Source of the DNA: an uncultured Clostridia bacterium | Lineage (GTDB): Bacteria > Bacillota > Clostridia > Christensenellales > Borkfalkiaceae | Direction of reading: 5' to 3' | NCBI GenBank assembly: GCA_947625555.1 | Contig: CANQOT010000005.1 | Location: forward strand, 34,511 to 98,510 | Length of the DNA stretch: 64,000 bases | Shown here: positions 25,643 through 34,649 of the stretch, piece after piece | How positions within the stretch are numbered: position 1 is the first letter of the stretch | Layout of the letters: each line of letters begins with the position of its first letter | The notes under the pieces: model-generated | The model's database searches: none | What the model saw: only the letters and a program-made list of their open reading frames with translations | Told to the model about the DNA's origin: nothing | Position numbers and translations under genes: made by a program

Positions 25643-26905
25643 ATGGACTATTTGAACGAAGCGGTAAAAAGCATTGCGGAGTGCATCCGCTTTGATTCCT
25701 CGCAGCAAAAGAAGGCCCCCGGCGCGCCCTTCGGCAAGGGCGCCGCGGAGTGCCTCGATCACTTTTTAGCCCTCGCGGAGCGCCTCGGCTTCGAGACGCA
25801 TAACTACGACGGATATGCGGGGGAAGCGCTCTTCGGCGAAGGGGAAGAATTTGCCATTCTATGCCATCTCGACGTTGTCCCCGCGGGCTCGGGGTGGGAA
25901 AAAGACCCCTTCGGCGGCCTCGTGGAAGGCGGAAAGATCTGGGGCCGCGGCGCCATGGACGATAAGGGCCCCGCGATCTGCGCCCTCTATGCGATGAAGG
26001 CTTTGAAGGACGAGGGCTTCCTCCCCAAAAAGAAGATCAAGCTCATCGTCGGGTGCAACGAGGAGGACGGCTGGGCGTGCATCGAGCACTACAAGGCGGT
26101 CGCCCATATGCCCGAAACGGGCTTCTCGCCCGACGCGGACTTCCCCGTCATCTATGCCGAAAAGGGCATTCTGCACGTCAAGCTCCGCTTCCCCGCAAAG
26201 GAGGTCCCCTTCAAGCTGTTGCAAGGCGGCACGAGCGCGAACATGGTGTGCGACGCGTGCGAGGCCCTTCCCAACGTCCGAGACGAGAAAAGGGCGACGG
26301 CGCTCGGCCTCGTTTTCGAGGGGGAAAAGCTCGTCTCCCGCGGCAAGAGCGCGCACGGCTCCACCCCCGAAAAGGGCCGAAACGCCATGTTGCCCCTGCT
26401 GAAATATTTTGAGGAGAACGAGGACGTCCGCCGCATCATCGAATACCTCTTCGACGACGTCTATGGCCTCAAAAAATTCTCCGACGAGACGGGCCCGCTC
26501 ACCCTCTCGCCCGATATCATCCAATCGGGCAAGGGCGAGATCGCGGTGGTGTGCGATATCCGTTATCCCGCCACCATGTCCGCGGATGGGGTGCACGAAA
26601 AACTGCGTGCGTTCGGCGTCCCCTACGAGACGGTGCACCACCAGGAGCCCCTTCTCGTGGAAAAGGACGACCCCCTTGTACAGACCCTTTTGCACGTCTA
26701 TGAGAAGTGCACGGGGGAAAAAGCCCAACCCGTCGCGATCGGCGGAGGCACCTATGCGCGGGCGCTTCGCCACGGCGTCGCCTTCGGCCCCGAAATGGAG
26801 GACGACGAGGCCGTCATCCATCAACCCAACGAATACATCACCGTGGAGCGCGTAAAACTCCTTTTGGAGATCTACCGCGAAGCCATCCGCGAGCTGACAA
26901 AATAA
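25643..26905 (+). CDS. pepV: PepV-type M20 dipeptidase
   Basis: Cytosolic dinuclear zinc peptidase of 420 residues that cleaves dipeptides, often Xaa-His or beta-Ala dipeptides in this family. Zinc ligands are visible: His75 and Asp77 in CHLDVVPAG, Asp106 in GRGAMDDKGP, the catalytic Glu pair in GCNEEDG (140-141) and Asp in SPDADFP. The lid domain follows, with SRGKSAHGSTPEKG. IGGGTYARAL near the end is characteristic of PepV. The track starts 43 codons earlier; GGAGG before the ATG at 25643 and family alignment set the start. It is a single gene with its own promoter and terminator. Confidence 0.95.
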   Translation: MDYLNEAVKSIAECIRFDSSQQKKAPGAPFGKGAAECLDHFLALAERLGFETHNYDGYAGEALFGEGEEFAILCHLDVVPAGSGWEKDPFGGLVEGGKIWGRGAMDDKGPAICALYAMKALKDEGFLPKKKIKLIVGCNEEDGWACIEHYKAVAHMPETGFSPDADFPVIYAEKGILHVKLRFPAKEVPFKLLQGGTSANMVCDACEALPNVRDEKRATALGLVFEGEKLVSRGKSAHGSTPEKGRNAMLPLLKYFEENEDVRRIIEYLFDDVYGLKKFSDETGPLTLSPDIIQSGKGEIAVVCDIRYPATMSADGVHEKLRAFGVPYETVHHQEPLLVEKDDPLVQTLLHVYEKCTGEKAQPVAIGGGTYARALRHGVAFGPEMEDDEAVIHQPNEYITVERVKLLLEIYREAIRELTK

Positions 26906-26920
26906 AATGAGCGCATACGA

Positions 26921-26953
26921 AACCGCCTCAGGCAATTCCCGAGGCGGTTTTTT
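26921..26953 (+). terminator. Terminator between pepV and ileS (bidirectional)
   Basis: Stem AACCGCCTC / GAGGCGGTT with an 11-base loop, followed by T6. It lies between the converging stops. Confidence 0.85.
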
Positions 26954-26961
26954 GCTTGAAC

Positions 26962-29900
26962 TTAAAGTTTTGCGATCGTGATCGTTGCCTCGTCGCCGTT
27001 GATATCGAGCTTCTTGGAATAGCCTTTTCCCGCCCCCTCCTGCACTTTTACGGCGAGAACGTCGGCGGCAAAGGCTCCGTCCGCAAGCACCTTGGCGGCG
27101 CGGCCCGAAGCGGTGTAGTAGAGCTCGATGCGGTCGGTCACCTCGAAGCCCGCTTCCTTGCGCAAAGATTGCACCTTGGAGACAAGTTCGCGTTCGCAAC
27201 CTTCATCCAAAAGCTCTTCGGTGAGCTCGGTATTGAGGGCGACGGTGATGCCGTACCCCTGCGCCGTCGCAAAACCGTGCGCGGACGACGTGAAGATCTG
27301 CAAATCTTCCTCAAAGAGTTCGACGGGTCCGTCGAGGTCGACGGTATAGGGCCCGCCCGCCTTGACGCAGGCGACCACTTCCGCCGCATTGCACGTCTGC
27401 AAGAACTCGGTGATGAGGCGAAGTTTCTTGCCGTACTTGGGGCCGAGGGTGCGAAGTTGGGGCTTTAAGGTGTAGGTGACGAGCTCCTCCCCCCCTTCGA
27501 GGAAGCGGAGCTTCTTCACATTGAGCTCGTCGAGAGTGACGGCTTCGAGTTCGCCCGAAATGGCAAGTTTCCTATCGGATGCGATGAGCATCTCCGAGAG
27601 CGGCTGGCGGTTCTTGATATTGCCCGCATTGCGCGCGCTCCGCCCGAGCTCGACGACGTGCAAAACGTCGTCCATGCCCGCCTCCAAGACGGCGTCCACC
27701 CATACCATGTCCGCGACGGGGTAGTCGCAAAGGTGCACGGAGATGGGCTCCTGCGGGAAAAATGCGGGTACCAGATTTTGGTACATCATCTCCGCCATGA
27801 AGGGCATATAGGGCGCGATGAGCTTGGAGAGCGTCACGAGAACGGTGTAGAGCGTCGTATAGGCCGCCGCCTTGTCCTCGGTCATCTCGGGTCCCCAATA
27901 GCGGTCGCGGCCCCTGCGCACATACCAATTGGAGAGCGCGTCGGTATAGTCCTGAATGGCGCGGGCGCTGTCGGTGATGTTGTAGACCCCGAGCAATTCG
28001 TCCACTTCCTTCACGAGGGTGTTGAGTTTGGAGAGCGCCCACCTGTCCATGAGCGAGAGGCGGCACTTCTTCAAATCAAATTTCGAGGGGTCGTATCCGT
28101 CGATCTCGGCATAGAGGGTGAAGAAGGCGTAGGTGTTCCAAAGCGTCCCCTGGAACTTCCTTTGGCTCTCGGAGACCGCCTCTTCGCCGAAGCGCGAGGG
28201 TAGCCACGGCGCACTGTTGGTGTAGAAGTACCACCTCACGGCGTCTGCGCCCTGTTTCAAAAGCACCGTCCACGGATCGACGACGTTGCCCTTGTGCTTG
28301 CTCATTTTGATGCCGTTTTTATCGGCGACGAGCCCCAAACTGATGCAGTTTTTGAAGGGCGCCCGATCGAAGAGAATGGTAGAGATGACGAGCAGGACAT
28401 AGAACCAGCCCCTCGTCTGGTCGACGGCTTCCGAGATGAAGTCGGCGGGGAAGGTCTCTTCGAAGAGGTCCTTGTTCTCGAAGGGATAGTGGTACTGCGC
28501 GAAGGGCATGGAGCCCGAATCGAACCAGCAGTCGATGACCTCGGGCGTGCGTTTCATCTTGCCGCCGCACTTTTTACAGGTGCAAAACAGCCTATCGACA
28601 TACGGGCGGTGCAGTTCGATATCCTCGGGCGCGCCCGTCTTTTCGCAGAGTTCCTTTTTGGAGCCGATGACCTCGATCTCGCCGCAGTCCGGGCATACCC
28701 AAACGGGGAGAGGCGTCCCCCAATAGCGGTCGCGGGAGAGGCCCCAGTCGATGACGTTTTCGAGGAAGTTCCCCATTCTGCCCTCTTTGATGCTCTCGGG
28801 CATCCAGTTCACCGAGCGGTTGGCGGCGATGAGCCGCTCCTTGACCTTGGTGACCTCGATAAACCAGCTCGCCCGCGCATAATAGAGAAGGGGCGTATCG
28901 CACCGCCAGCAATGGGGATAGCTGTGCTCGTAGGGCAGTTTCTTGAAGAGCAGCCCCCGCCCTTTGAGCATATCGAGAATGATCTTATCCGCATCCTTTG
29001 CGAAGAGCCCGTCGAGTTCGGGGCAACGCTCATCGAAGCGCCCCCGCTCGTTGACGAGCTGCACGACGGGGAGGTGATACTTTTTCCCGACGCGGTAGTC
29101 GTCCTCGCCGAAAGCGGGCGCGATGTGCACGACGCCCGTGCCGTCGGTGAGCGTGACATAGCCGTCGCAGACGACGAAATAGGCCTTCTCCTTGAAGCTC
29201 CCCTTCGCCCAATCGAAGAGGGGCTCGTACATGGTACCCTCGTACTCGCTCCCCTTGCGGCGGGCGACGATTTCGAAATTTTCGAAGAACTTGGGCGCGA
29301 GGGCTTCGGCGAGAATGTAGTGCGTGCCGTCCTCCGCGATGAGTTCGATATAGTCCTCGTCGGGGTTCATGCAGAGGGCAACGTTGGAAGGAAGGGTCCA
29401 CGGGGTCGTCGTCCACGCGAGAATATAGGTGTTTTCCGCCCCCTGTACCTTAAAACGGGCGATCGCGGAAGTTTCCTTCACGTCCTTATAGCCCTGTGCG
29501 ACCTCGTGCGAGGAGAGCGCCGTGCCGCAGCGGGGGCAGTAGGGAACGATCTTATGGCCTTTATATAAAAGCCCCTTCTTGTGTATCTCTTTGAGCGCCC
29601 ACCAAACGGATTCGATATAATCGTCGTGATAGGTGACATAGGGGTGCTCCATATCCACCCAATAGCCGACGCGCTCGCTCATCTTCTCCCACTCGCTCTG
29701 GTACTTCCAAACCGATTCCTTGCACTTCTTGTTGAAGGGCTCGATGCCGTACGTCTCGATCTGCTTCTTTCCGTCAAGTCCGAGCGACTTTTCCACTTCG
29801 AGTTCGACGGGCAGGCCGTGCGTATCCCAGCCCGCCTTGCGCAGGACATGGCAGCCCTTCATCGTGCGGTAGCGGGGAATGGCGTCTTTGATAGAGCGCG

Positions 29901-30081
29901 TCAAAACATGCCCGATGTGCGGCTTGCCGTTGGCAGTGGGAGGGCCGTCGAAGAAGGAAAATTCCTTGCCGCCCTCGTTCTTTTCGATGGACTTTTCGAA
30001 GATGTGGTTCTCTCTCCAAAAAGCCGCGATCTCCTCTTCCCGTTCCACGAAGTTGAGCGATGTGTCTACCTTTCTGTACAT
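26962..30081 (-). CDS. ileS: Isoleucyl-tRNA synthetase, long (type 2, eukaryote-like) form
   Basis: Charges tRNA-Ile; 1039 residues, about 100 longer than the usual bacterial type 1 enzyme. The HIGH motif is GKPHIGHVLTRS (55-58). The KMSKS loop is NGIKMSKHKGNV near residue 592. The editing domain shows LAWTTTPWTLPSNVALCMNP. Zinc-binding Cys pairs occur near CPRCGTALSSHEV and in the middle (VCPDCGEI, CTCKKCGGK). The size, the KMSKH loop and the C-terminal extension fit the type 2 enzymes, which in known cases are poorly inhibited by mupirocin. No T-box leader is present; the HMA gene lies 26 bases upstream. Confidence 0.96.
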   Translation of the reverse strand: MYRKVDTSLNFVEREEEIAAFWRENHIFEKSIEKNEGGKEFSFFDGPPTANGKPHIGHVLTRSIKDAIPRYRTMKGCHVLRKAGWDTHGLPVELEVEKSLGLDGKKQIETYGIEPFNKKCKESVWKYQSEWEKMSERVGYWVDMEHPYVTYHDDYIESVWWALKEIHKKGLLYKGHKIVPYCPRCGTALSSHEVAQGYKDVKETSAIARFKVQGAENTYILAWTTTPWTLPSNVALCMNPDEDYIELIAEDGTHYILAEALAPKFFENFEIVARRKGSEYEGTMYEPLFDWAKGSFKEKAYFVVCDGYVTLTDGTGVVHIAPAFGEDDYRVGKKYHLPVVQLVNERGRFDERCPELDGLFAKDADKIILDMLKGRGLLFKKLPYEHSYPHCWRCDTPLLYYARASWFIEVTKVKERLIAANRSVNWMPESIKEGRMGNFLENVIDWGLSRDRYWGTPLPVWVCPDCGEIEVIGSKKELCEKTGAPEDIELHRPYVDRLFCTCKKCGGKMKRTPEVIDCWFDSGSMPFAQYHYPFENKDLFEETFPADFISEAVDQTRGWFYVLLVISTILFDRAPFKNCISLGLVADKNGIKMSKHKGNVVDPWTVLLKQGADAVRWYFYTNSAPWLPSRFGEEAVSESQRKFQGTLWNTYAFFTLYAEIDGYDPSKFDLKKCRLSLMDRWALSKLNTLVKEVDELLGVYNITDSARAIQDYTDALSNWYVRRGRDRYWGPEMTEDKAAAYTTLYTVLVTLSKLIAPYMPFMAEMMYQNLVPAFFPQEPISVHLCDYPVADMVWVDAVLEAGMDDVLHVVELGRSARNAGNIKNRQPLSEMLIASDRKLAISGELEAVTLDELNVKKLRFLEGGEELVTYTLKPQLRTLGPKYGKKLRLITEFLQTCNAAEVVACVKAGGPYTVDLDGPVELFEEDLQIFTSSAHGFATAQGYGITVALNTELTEELLDEGCERELVSKVQSLRKEAGFEVTDRIELYYTASGRAAKVLADGAFAADVLAVKVQEGAGKGYSKKLDINGDEATITIAKL

Positions 30082-30107
30082 AAAAAACTCCTTGTCGGCA
30101 CTCTGTG

Positions 30108-30332
30108 TCAGCCGAAGATCCCCTTGCGCGGGCGGATGGCCTTGACGGCAAAGCCCGCAGCCGTCACGCAGGCGGCGAGCTCTTCGTCGCCGAGCGAACT
30201 CTCAACATAGACGATGCTCCTCTTGAAATTCGCCTTTGCGCTCAAAACGTTATCGAGAAGCAAAAGTTTGCGCTCCACGCGGTCGGCGCACCTCTTGCAA
30301 CAGAGATCTTCGATCTCGATGACTTTCTTCAT
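30108..30332 (-). CDS. Small heavy-metal-associated (HMA) domain protein
   Basis: Predicted 74-residue ferredoxin-fold metal carrier. The metal motif is IEDLCCKRCADRVE, a CxxC with an extra Cys in front, at the position where CopZ-like chaperones have GMxCxxC. Hydrophobic strand spacing (VIEIEDL, SIVYVESS, FAVKAI) fits an HMA domain. It lies 26 bases upstream of ileS and is probably co-transcribed. It may serve the P-type ATPase at the window start or another pump; this is inference. Confidence 0.85.
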   Translation of the reverse strand: MKKVIEIEDLCCKRCADRVERKLLLLDNVLSAKANFKRSIVYVESSLGDEELAACVTAAGFAVKAIRPRKGIFG

Positions 30333-30406
30333 ACCAACAAATTATAGCAAAAAAGCGGGTCGGTGTAAAGTTATTTCCGCCCGCAGAAAAAAGTTTTGCA
30401 TATCCT

Positions 30407-31117
30407 TTATGCTTCGTTGCGTTCCCGCACAGTATGACGGATATTGGAAAAATCGAATTTCCACTTGCCGTCGAACTTTCCGAACCGGTTCCAGAGCCAA
30501 AGAAGATAGCCGAGCACGGTGAAGATCAAAACGAGCACGAGGACCCACAGGCATGTGTTGCCATAGCCGAGTTCATGCACGTTGAGGAAGAAGTACGGGT
30601 ATTCAAAATTCTCGATCGCCGCGCCCAGGATGAAGATATATGCGACGTAGATAAGGGGTAAAATGAGGCTGTACAGGGGCGCAAACACCGACATGGTTCC
30701 CTTCTTCTCAAACAATATGTAATCAAGGACGAAGAGCAGCGGCGCGAGACAATGGTACGACATATTCCCGATATCCAGCCAATAGCTTGCCTTCGCGGGG
30801 CTGTTGAGGAGAAAGATCACGACGAGAAATGTGACGAGGATCATGACGGTCGTCATAAATTTGAAGGTCCGAAGGATCCTGTTGTATCCCTCGCGTTCCC
30901 CTTTCAGGACGCGGGCGGCCGTTGCGACGGTCACCGCGATCGAGACGACAAACACCACATAGTTAGACAGATTGGTATAGTACTTTAAGATCTCCCAGCT
31001 CATAGGCTGCCCGCCTTGCCCCGCGTAGAAAACGCGAAGAGAAAGCAGACAGGCAAGGAAGGAGACACAGCATAAAACAATGCGGTAAATGAGTTGCACG
31101 ACAAGATTTTTTCTCAT
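30407..31117 (-). CDS. Pr6Pr family integral membrane protein
   Basis: Predicted 236 residues with about six membrane helices. Features seen in this family are the N-terminal YRIVLCCVSFLACLLSL, YYTNLSNYVVFVVSI, LNSPAKASYWLDIGNMSYHCLAPLLF and the PLIYVAYIFILGA plus YPYFFLNV segment. The function is unknown. The track extends it to 31516 through antisense of the pyridoxal kinase gene; GAGG six bases before the ATG at 31117 sets the start. It appears to be a single gene. Confidence 0.85.
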   Translation of the reverse strand: MRKNLVVQLIYRIVLCCVSFLACLLSLRVFYAGQGGQPMSWEILKYYTNLSNYVVFVVSIAVTVATAARVLKGEREGYNRILRTFKFMTTVMILVTFLVVIFLLNSPAKASYWLDIGNMSYHCLAPLLFVLDYILFEKKGTMSVFAPLYSLILPLIYVAYIFILGAAIENFEYPYFFLNVHELGYGNTCLWVLVLVLIFTVLGYLLWLWNRFGKFDGKWKFDFSNIRHTVRERNEA

Positions 31118-31239
31118 ATTTGCCTCAAAATAGTTTCCTTTGTGTATTAAATTATAGCGGCTCGATTTCGATTTGTAAAGAAAAATCACGAAGTGAACAA
31201 AGAATTTTTCAAAAAAGAAACCCATTTGCCAAATAACGT

Positions 31240-31268
31240 TGCATTTTGCGCGGAAAATTGATATAATA
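31240..31268 (+). promoter_or_regulatory. Promoter of the pyridoxal kinase gene
   Basis: -35 TTGCAT (31240-31245), 17-base spacer, -10 TATAAT (31263-31268). Confidence 0.75.
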
Positions 31269-31292
31269 TGTTTCAGTTTCGGAGGTGATTCC

Positions 31293-32087
31293 ATGCGCGC
31301 GCTTGCGATCAACGATATCTCCTGCGTGGGGAAATGTTCTCTGACGGTGGCCCTGCCCGTCCTCTCGGCATGCGGGGCGACGGTGGATATCCTTCCCACC
31401 GCCCTCCTCTCCACCCACACGGGCGGGTTTACGGGGTACACCTTCCTCGGCCTCGACGACGAAATGAAAAAGATCTGCGACCATTGGGAGACGCTGGGGC
31501 TCAAATACGACGTCATTTTGAGCGGCTATCTCGGCAGCCGCGCCCAGATCGAGTTCGTGAAAGAAGTTAAAAACCGCTTTTTAAGAAGCGGCGGCATCTT
31601 TATCGTCGACCCCGTTTTGGGCGACAATTTCAAGTTCTATCACGGCTTTGATGAGGGGTTCGCCGCGGACATGGGTACCCTCTGCGCGCTCGCGGACTAC
31701 ATTCTGCCCAACGATACCGAGGCCTATCTCCTCACGGGCGAACGCGATTTTTCCAAAGCGCTCGCCAAACTTGCCGCCCTCTGCCCCCACCCCGTCATCA
31801 CGGGCGCAGACGATAAGGACGGCTACGCCCTCTACTACTTCGACGGGGGCGAAAAGCGCATGCCGCTTTGCAAGGTGGAGGGTTCCTTCCACGGCGCGGG
31901 CGACGTGTTTGCCTCGGCATTTGCGGGCTGTATCGGCCGCGGAATGCCCCTCGATGAGGCCTTGAAGCTCACCGTGGAATTTTGCCACCGCTCCATTTTG
32001 CGCACGGCGCGCGAGGTGCCCGATAAGAAGTACGGCATGAACTACGAGAAAGAACTCTATATCCTGACGGATCACTTCAAGCAATGA
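31293..32087 (+). CDS. Pyridoxal/pyridoxamine kinase (PfkB/ribokinase fold)
   Basis: Phosphorylates B6 vitamers in PLP salvage; 264 residues. The start ALAINDISCVGKCSLTVALPVL is characteristic of PdxK/PdxY. Substrate residues lie in LLSTHTGGFTGYTF and SGYLGSRAQIEFV. The Mg-ATP region has DPVLGDNFKFYHGF and LPNDTEAYLLTG, and the anion hole plus catalytic Asp lie in SFHGAGDVFASAFAG. The ATG at 31293 has a perfect GGAGGTGA site; the track start at 31239 is 18 codons too early. It is a plus-strand gene followed by a repeat-rich gap and the FNT transporter. Confidence 0.93.
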   Translation: MRALAINDISCVGKCSLTVALPVLSACGATVDILPTALLSTHTGGFTGYTFLGLDDEMKKICDHWETLGLKYDVILSGYLGSRAQIEFVKEVKNRFLRSGGIFIVDPVLGDNFKFYHGFDEGFAADMGTLCALADYILPNDTEAYLLTGERDFSKALAKLAALCPHPVITGADDKDGYALYYFDGGEKRMPLCKVEGSFHGAGDVFASAFAGCIGRGMPLDEALKLTVEFCHRSILRTAREVPDKKYGMNYEKELYILTDHFKQ

Positions 32088-32180
32088 CGGCAGGTGCATG
32101 GCTCCTCCGTGGGAGGAGCTGTCGCGCGTGAGCGCGACTGAGGTGGGGCGTATTCTGAATGCGTACCCACCCCCCTACCC

Positions 32181-32239
32181 CCCCTCCTCGGGAGGGGGCC
32201 TATTCGGGCTACCCCTCCTCGGGAGGGGGCCTATTCGGG
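32181..32239. repeat. Two tandem copies of a 31-base GC-rich unit
   Basis: CCCCTCCTCGGGAGGGGGCC plus TATTCGGG occurs at 32181-32208 and again at 32212-32239. Each copy holds a CCTCC-GGAGG palindrome. It lies between the kinase and FNT genes. Similar palindromes occur at 32976-33165 and 34366-34400. Confidence 0.8.
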
Positions 32240-32274
32240 AAGACTTCCACCCATACCATACCAAGGAGGAAAAT

Positions 32275-32961
32275 ATGGATAAACAAAAACTGAAAAACGG
32301 TGCGCTGACGATCGCACAGAGGATCTGCGAGGGCGTGCTCGGGGGCATGATGATCTCCCTCGGCGGCGCCGTCTACCTCGCCTGCCGCTACGGTCTCACG
32401 GACGGGCAGGAAGTCCCCTTCTACGGGCAATACATCGGGGCGCTCCTCTTCTCGATGGCCCTGCTCGCCATCTGCATGCGCGGCTACGCCCTCTACACGG
32501 GCAAGATCGGGCTTGTTCCCCAAAAGCATTCCAAAGAGGATATCTCCGTCCTCCTTTTGGCGCTCCTCGGCAACCTCATCGGGACGGTCGCCTTCGGGTA
32601 CCTCATCGGGTTCATCTTCCCCCACCTCAAAGATTCGGCCGCTCTCCTCTGCGGAGAGGGCGGAAAGCTCGGGCAGGGGTACGGATTTGCGCTCCTTCGC
32701 GCCATTCTCTGCGGCATTCTCGTCTACCTCGCCATCGACCTTTATACCAATAATAAGACCCCCCTCGGCATTCTGATGTGCATTCCCGCTTTCATTTTGA
32801 GCGGCTATGAACACTCCATTGCGGACATGTTCTACTTCGCGGCGTCGGGCATTGCCTCGATCGAGGCGTTCGGATACCTCATGATGATCGTCCTCGGCAA
32901 CTCCATCGGCGCGCTCATCATTCCCCTCCTTCGCATGATAAAGCCCAAGAAAGAGGGTTGA
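32275..32961 (+). CDS. Formate/nitrite transporter (FNT) family channel
   Basis: Predicted 228-residue membrane protein with six helices, forming a pentameric anion channel. FNT features include the N-terminal GVLGGMMISLGGAVYLACR, the central LGNLIGTVAFGYLIG, and SGYEHSIADMFYFA, which matches the conserved FEHSVANMF signature. GNSIGALIIPLL near the end is the second conserved asparagine segment. The substrate (formate, nitrite or another small anion) cannot be read from sequence alone. GGAGG before the ATG at 32275 sets the start; the track starts 59 codons earlier, inside repeats. Confidence 0.93.
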   Translation: MDKQKLKNGALTIAQRICEGVLGGMMISLGGAVYLACRYGLTDGQEVPFYGQYIGALLFSMALLAICMRGYALYTGKIGLVPQKHSKEDISVLLLALLGNLIGTVAFGYLIGFIFPHLKDSAALLCGEGGKLGQGYGFALLRAILCGILVYLAIDLYTNNKTPLGILMCIPAFILSGYEHSIADMFYFAASGIASIEAFGYLMMIVLGNSIGALIIPLLRMIKPKKEG

Positions 32962-32975
32962 GGCGAACTCCAAAA

Positions 32976-33143
32976 CCCCCTCCCTGGGGAGGGGGAACGA
33001 GTACCTGCCCCCGTTTACGGGGGCGGGTGGCGAACGCAGTGAGACAGGTGGGGGCTTTTTCACATTCAACCCCCACCACCGCCTACGGCGGAGCCGCCCC
33101 CTTCAAAGGGGGCAGCTAACCCTCATTCGTTGCCGAAGGTGAC
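32976..33143. repeat. Cluster of GC-rich palindromic repeats
   Basis: Several hairpins: CCCCCTCCCTGGGGAGGGGG, CCCCCGTTTACGGGGG, CCGCCTACGGCGG and GCCCCCTTCAAAGGGGGC. No coding sequence. These look like dispersed palindromic units around the FNT and lipoprotein genes. Confidence 0.65.
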
Positions 33144-33169
33144 AGCTCCTCCCCGGGGAGGAGCTTTTT
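33144..33169 (+). terminator. Terminator on the FNT side
   Basis: Perfect 22-base palindrome AGCTCCTCCCCGGGGAGGAGCT followed by T5. It may belong to the repeat cluster but has terminator form. Confidence 0.7.
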
Positions 33170-33176
33170 ACAAAAT

Positions 33177-33203
33177 AAGACCCCTGCCGAAGCAGGGGTC
33201 TTT
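33177..33203 (-). terminator. Terminator of the lipoprotein gene at 33227
   Basis: Stem AAGACCCCTGC / GCAGGGGTCTT with CGAA loop. On the minus strand it is followed by ATTTTG. It lies 24 bases past the stop. Confidence 0.8.
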
Positions 33204-33226
33204 GATTGTGCCAAATGGCTTATTTG

Positions 33227-34249
33227 TTAGGCTTCGGGAACAAGCGTGAGGGTCGGGGTTTCGGCGCCAACCTTCCAAGCCACGGTGTACGTGCCGGCTG
33301 TCTCGACCTTAAGGTCGTTGCCCGTGCTCGTAGGATAGTAACCGCCATTCACGTCGGCCTGTTTGTAGTTCCAGACCTTGAACCTATCGGAGGTCGTGAG
33401 CTTCACGTCGACGCTGAACGTCTGCGTTGCAGCATCGTAAGTCATCTTGATGCAGTTCGTGGGAACAGCCGCAACGCCGCACAGAGACGGCCAGTTGCAG
33501 GTGGCCTTGCTCGCGACGGTGCCGACGATATACATATCGAACTGTTGGGTCACGTCCATGGCATCCTTCTTATCGATGAGTTCCACCTTGACCTTGTTCG
33601 CCTTCAAAATGCCGTCTTTCTGCGTGGTGATGGTGAACTTATACAGGCCGTCGGCACCCTGATTGACATGGATGTTGGTCTGAACATCCGAGAAAGGCTC
33701 GGTGACTGTGGTGACCGCGGAAAGATCGAGATCGGCAAAGAGGAACTGGAGAGTGTCGTCCCAAGCATCATTGCCATCGGCGTCTTTCTTCATGGCGCTC
33801 GGTTCGAGGATCTTGAACTCGTCCCCGAAGTAGAGCTCGAGCTCTACGGTGTAGACGGTGTTCTTATTCTCATCGAGTTCCTTATCGAGCTTGATGGATG
33901 AAAGAGCATTCGTCCAATTCGCCGATTTGAGGGTGCCGATGCCGGCGCCGAGGACATAGAGGTCGCGGGTGTCGAGATCGGGATCAGCGGGATCGACGGT
34001 GCTGCCGCCCTTCGTGTATCCGCATTCCGAGCAGGTATTGCCGACGAAGGTATGATCTTCCTTCGACTTTTCGTTGACGGTATTGTCGTCTTTGCAATAC
34101 TTCCAGTGCTGGGTCTCGTTGTGGTCCCACTCAGTGTAGGCGTGAACGTGACCGTCGTTGTCCTTTTTGCCGCAGGCTGCAATGCCAATGGCTGCCGTCG
34201 CTGCAATCGCCAAAGAAACGGCAACTGCAAGGAACTTTTTTGCTTTCAT
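33227..34249 (-). CDS. Putative carbohydrate-binding surface lipoprotein
   Basis: Predicted 340 residues. A type II signal peptide ends at lipobox IGIAAC (Cys26). Next comes a short His/Cys-rich segment (GHVHAYTEWD, then HWKYC, and CSECGY), a possible metal-binding or repeated surface motif. Two beta-rich modules follow, beginning DLYVLGAGIGTLKSANWTNAL and DMYIVGTVASKATCNWPSL. Both have the pattern YVxG followed by W seen in SusE/SusF-type starch-binding modules and outer-surface CBMs. Its neighbour has related modules, and a pullulanase lies 2.2 kb upstream. Role inferred: glucan capture at the cell surface. GGAGGA precedes the ATG, after a hairpin and an A6T6 tract. Confidence 0.78.
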   Translation of the reverse strand: MKAKKFLAVAVSLAIAATAAIGIAACGKKDNDGHVHAYTEWDHNETQHWKYCKDDNTVNEKSKEDHTFVGNTCSECGYTKGGSTVDPADPDLDTRDLYVLGAGIGTLKSANWTNALSSIKLDKELDENKNTVYTVELELYFGDEFKILEPSAMKKDADGNDAWDDTLQFLFADLDLSAVTTVTEPFSDVQTNIHVNQGADGLYKFTITTQKDGILKANKVKVELIDKKDAMDVTQQFDMYIVGTVASKATCNWPSLCGVAAVPTNCIKMTYDAATQTFSVDVKLTTSDRFKVWNYKQADVNGGYYPTSTGNDLKVETAGTYTVAWKVGAETPTLTLVPEA

Positions 34250-34538
34250 AGTTACTATCCTCCAAAAAATTTTTTAACGCATTTGCTGCGTTGTTTCCAT
34301 TTTCATTGTCAAATGCACTGCGGTGAGCCTTCGATGAGCCCTGCATGATGATTGACAGAAGCCTCACCCTCGTCCCCCCCCGCCTATGGCGGGGAGGGGA
34401 TATTTGGGAGGACATTAACGGCCGCGCATTGGCCGACTGTATTCGTTGTTATGCGTCGAGATGCTCTCCGCGTCGGTGATGTGTTTTTTGCACGCGTTCT
34501 TGTTCGGATATTACATTTTTTTCGGGCTATCGACTTAA
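34250..34538 (-). other. Long 5' leader of the lipoprotein gene at 33227
   Basis: About 283 bases from the predicted start point (34532) to the ATG. It contains a CCCCGCC-ATAGG-GGCGGGG palindrome (about 34367-34398), the hairpin AACGCA-GCAAA-TGCGTT and A6T6 just before GGAGGA. No gene is seen. Confidence 0.6.
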
Positions 34539-34567
34539 TTCTATCACAAAAAATGTTACGTGTCAAT
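34539..34567 (-). promoter_or_regulatory. Promoter of the lipoprotein gene at 33227
   Basis: -35 TTGACA (34562-34567), 17-base spacer, -10 TAGAAT (34539-34544). Strong match, far from the gene start. Confidence 0.78.
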
Positions 34568-34649
34568 ATACATTCCACAATTTTTTTCGAAATAATTTGG
34601 AAGAAAACGAAGGCCGGGGCGGAGAGATGTTGAGACTTAACCCCTCACG

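Noticed and set aside
26921-30332. T-box riboswitch for ileS
   Set aside because: Only 26 bases separate ileS from the HMA gene and no T-box sequence is seen upstream of either.
32181-32239. Tandem GC-rich repeats as a CRISPR array
   Set aside because: Only two copies with a three-base gap, no spacers and no cas genes.
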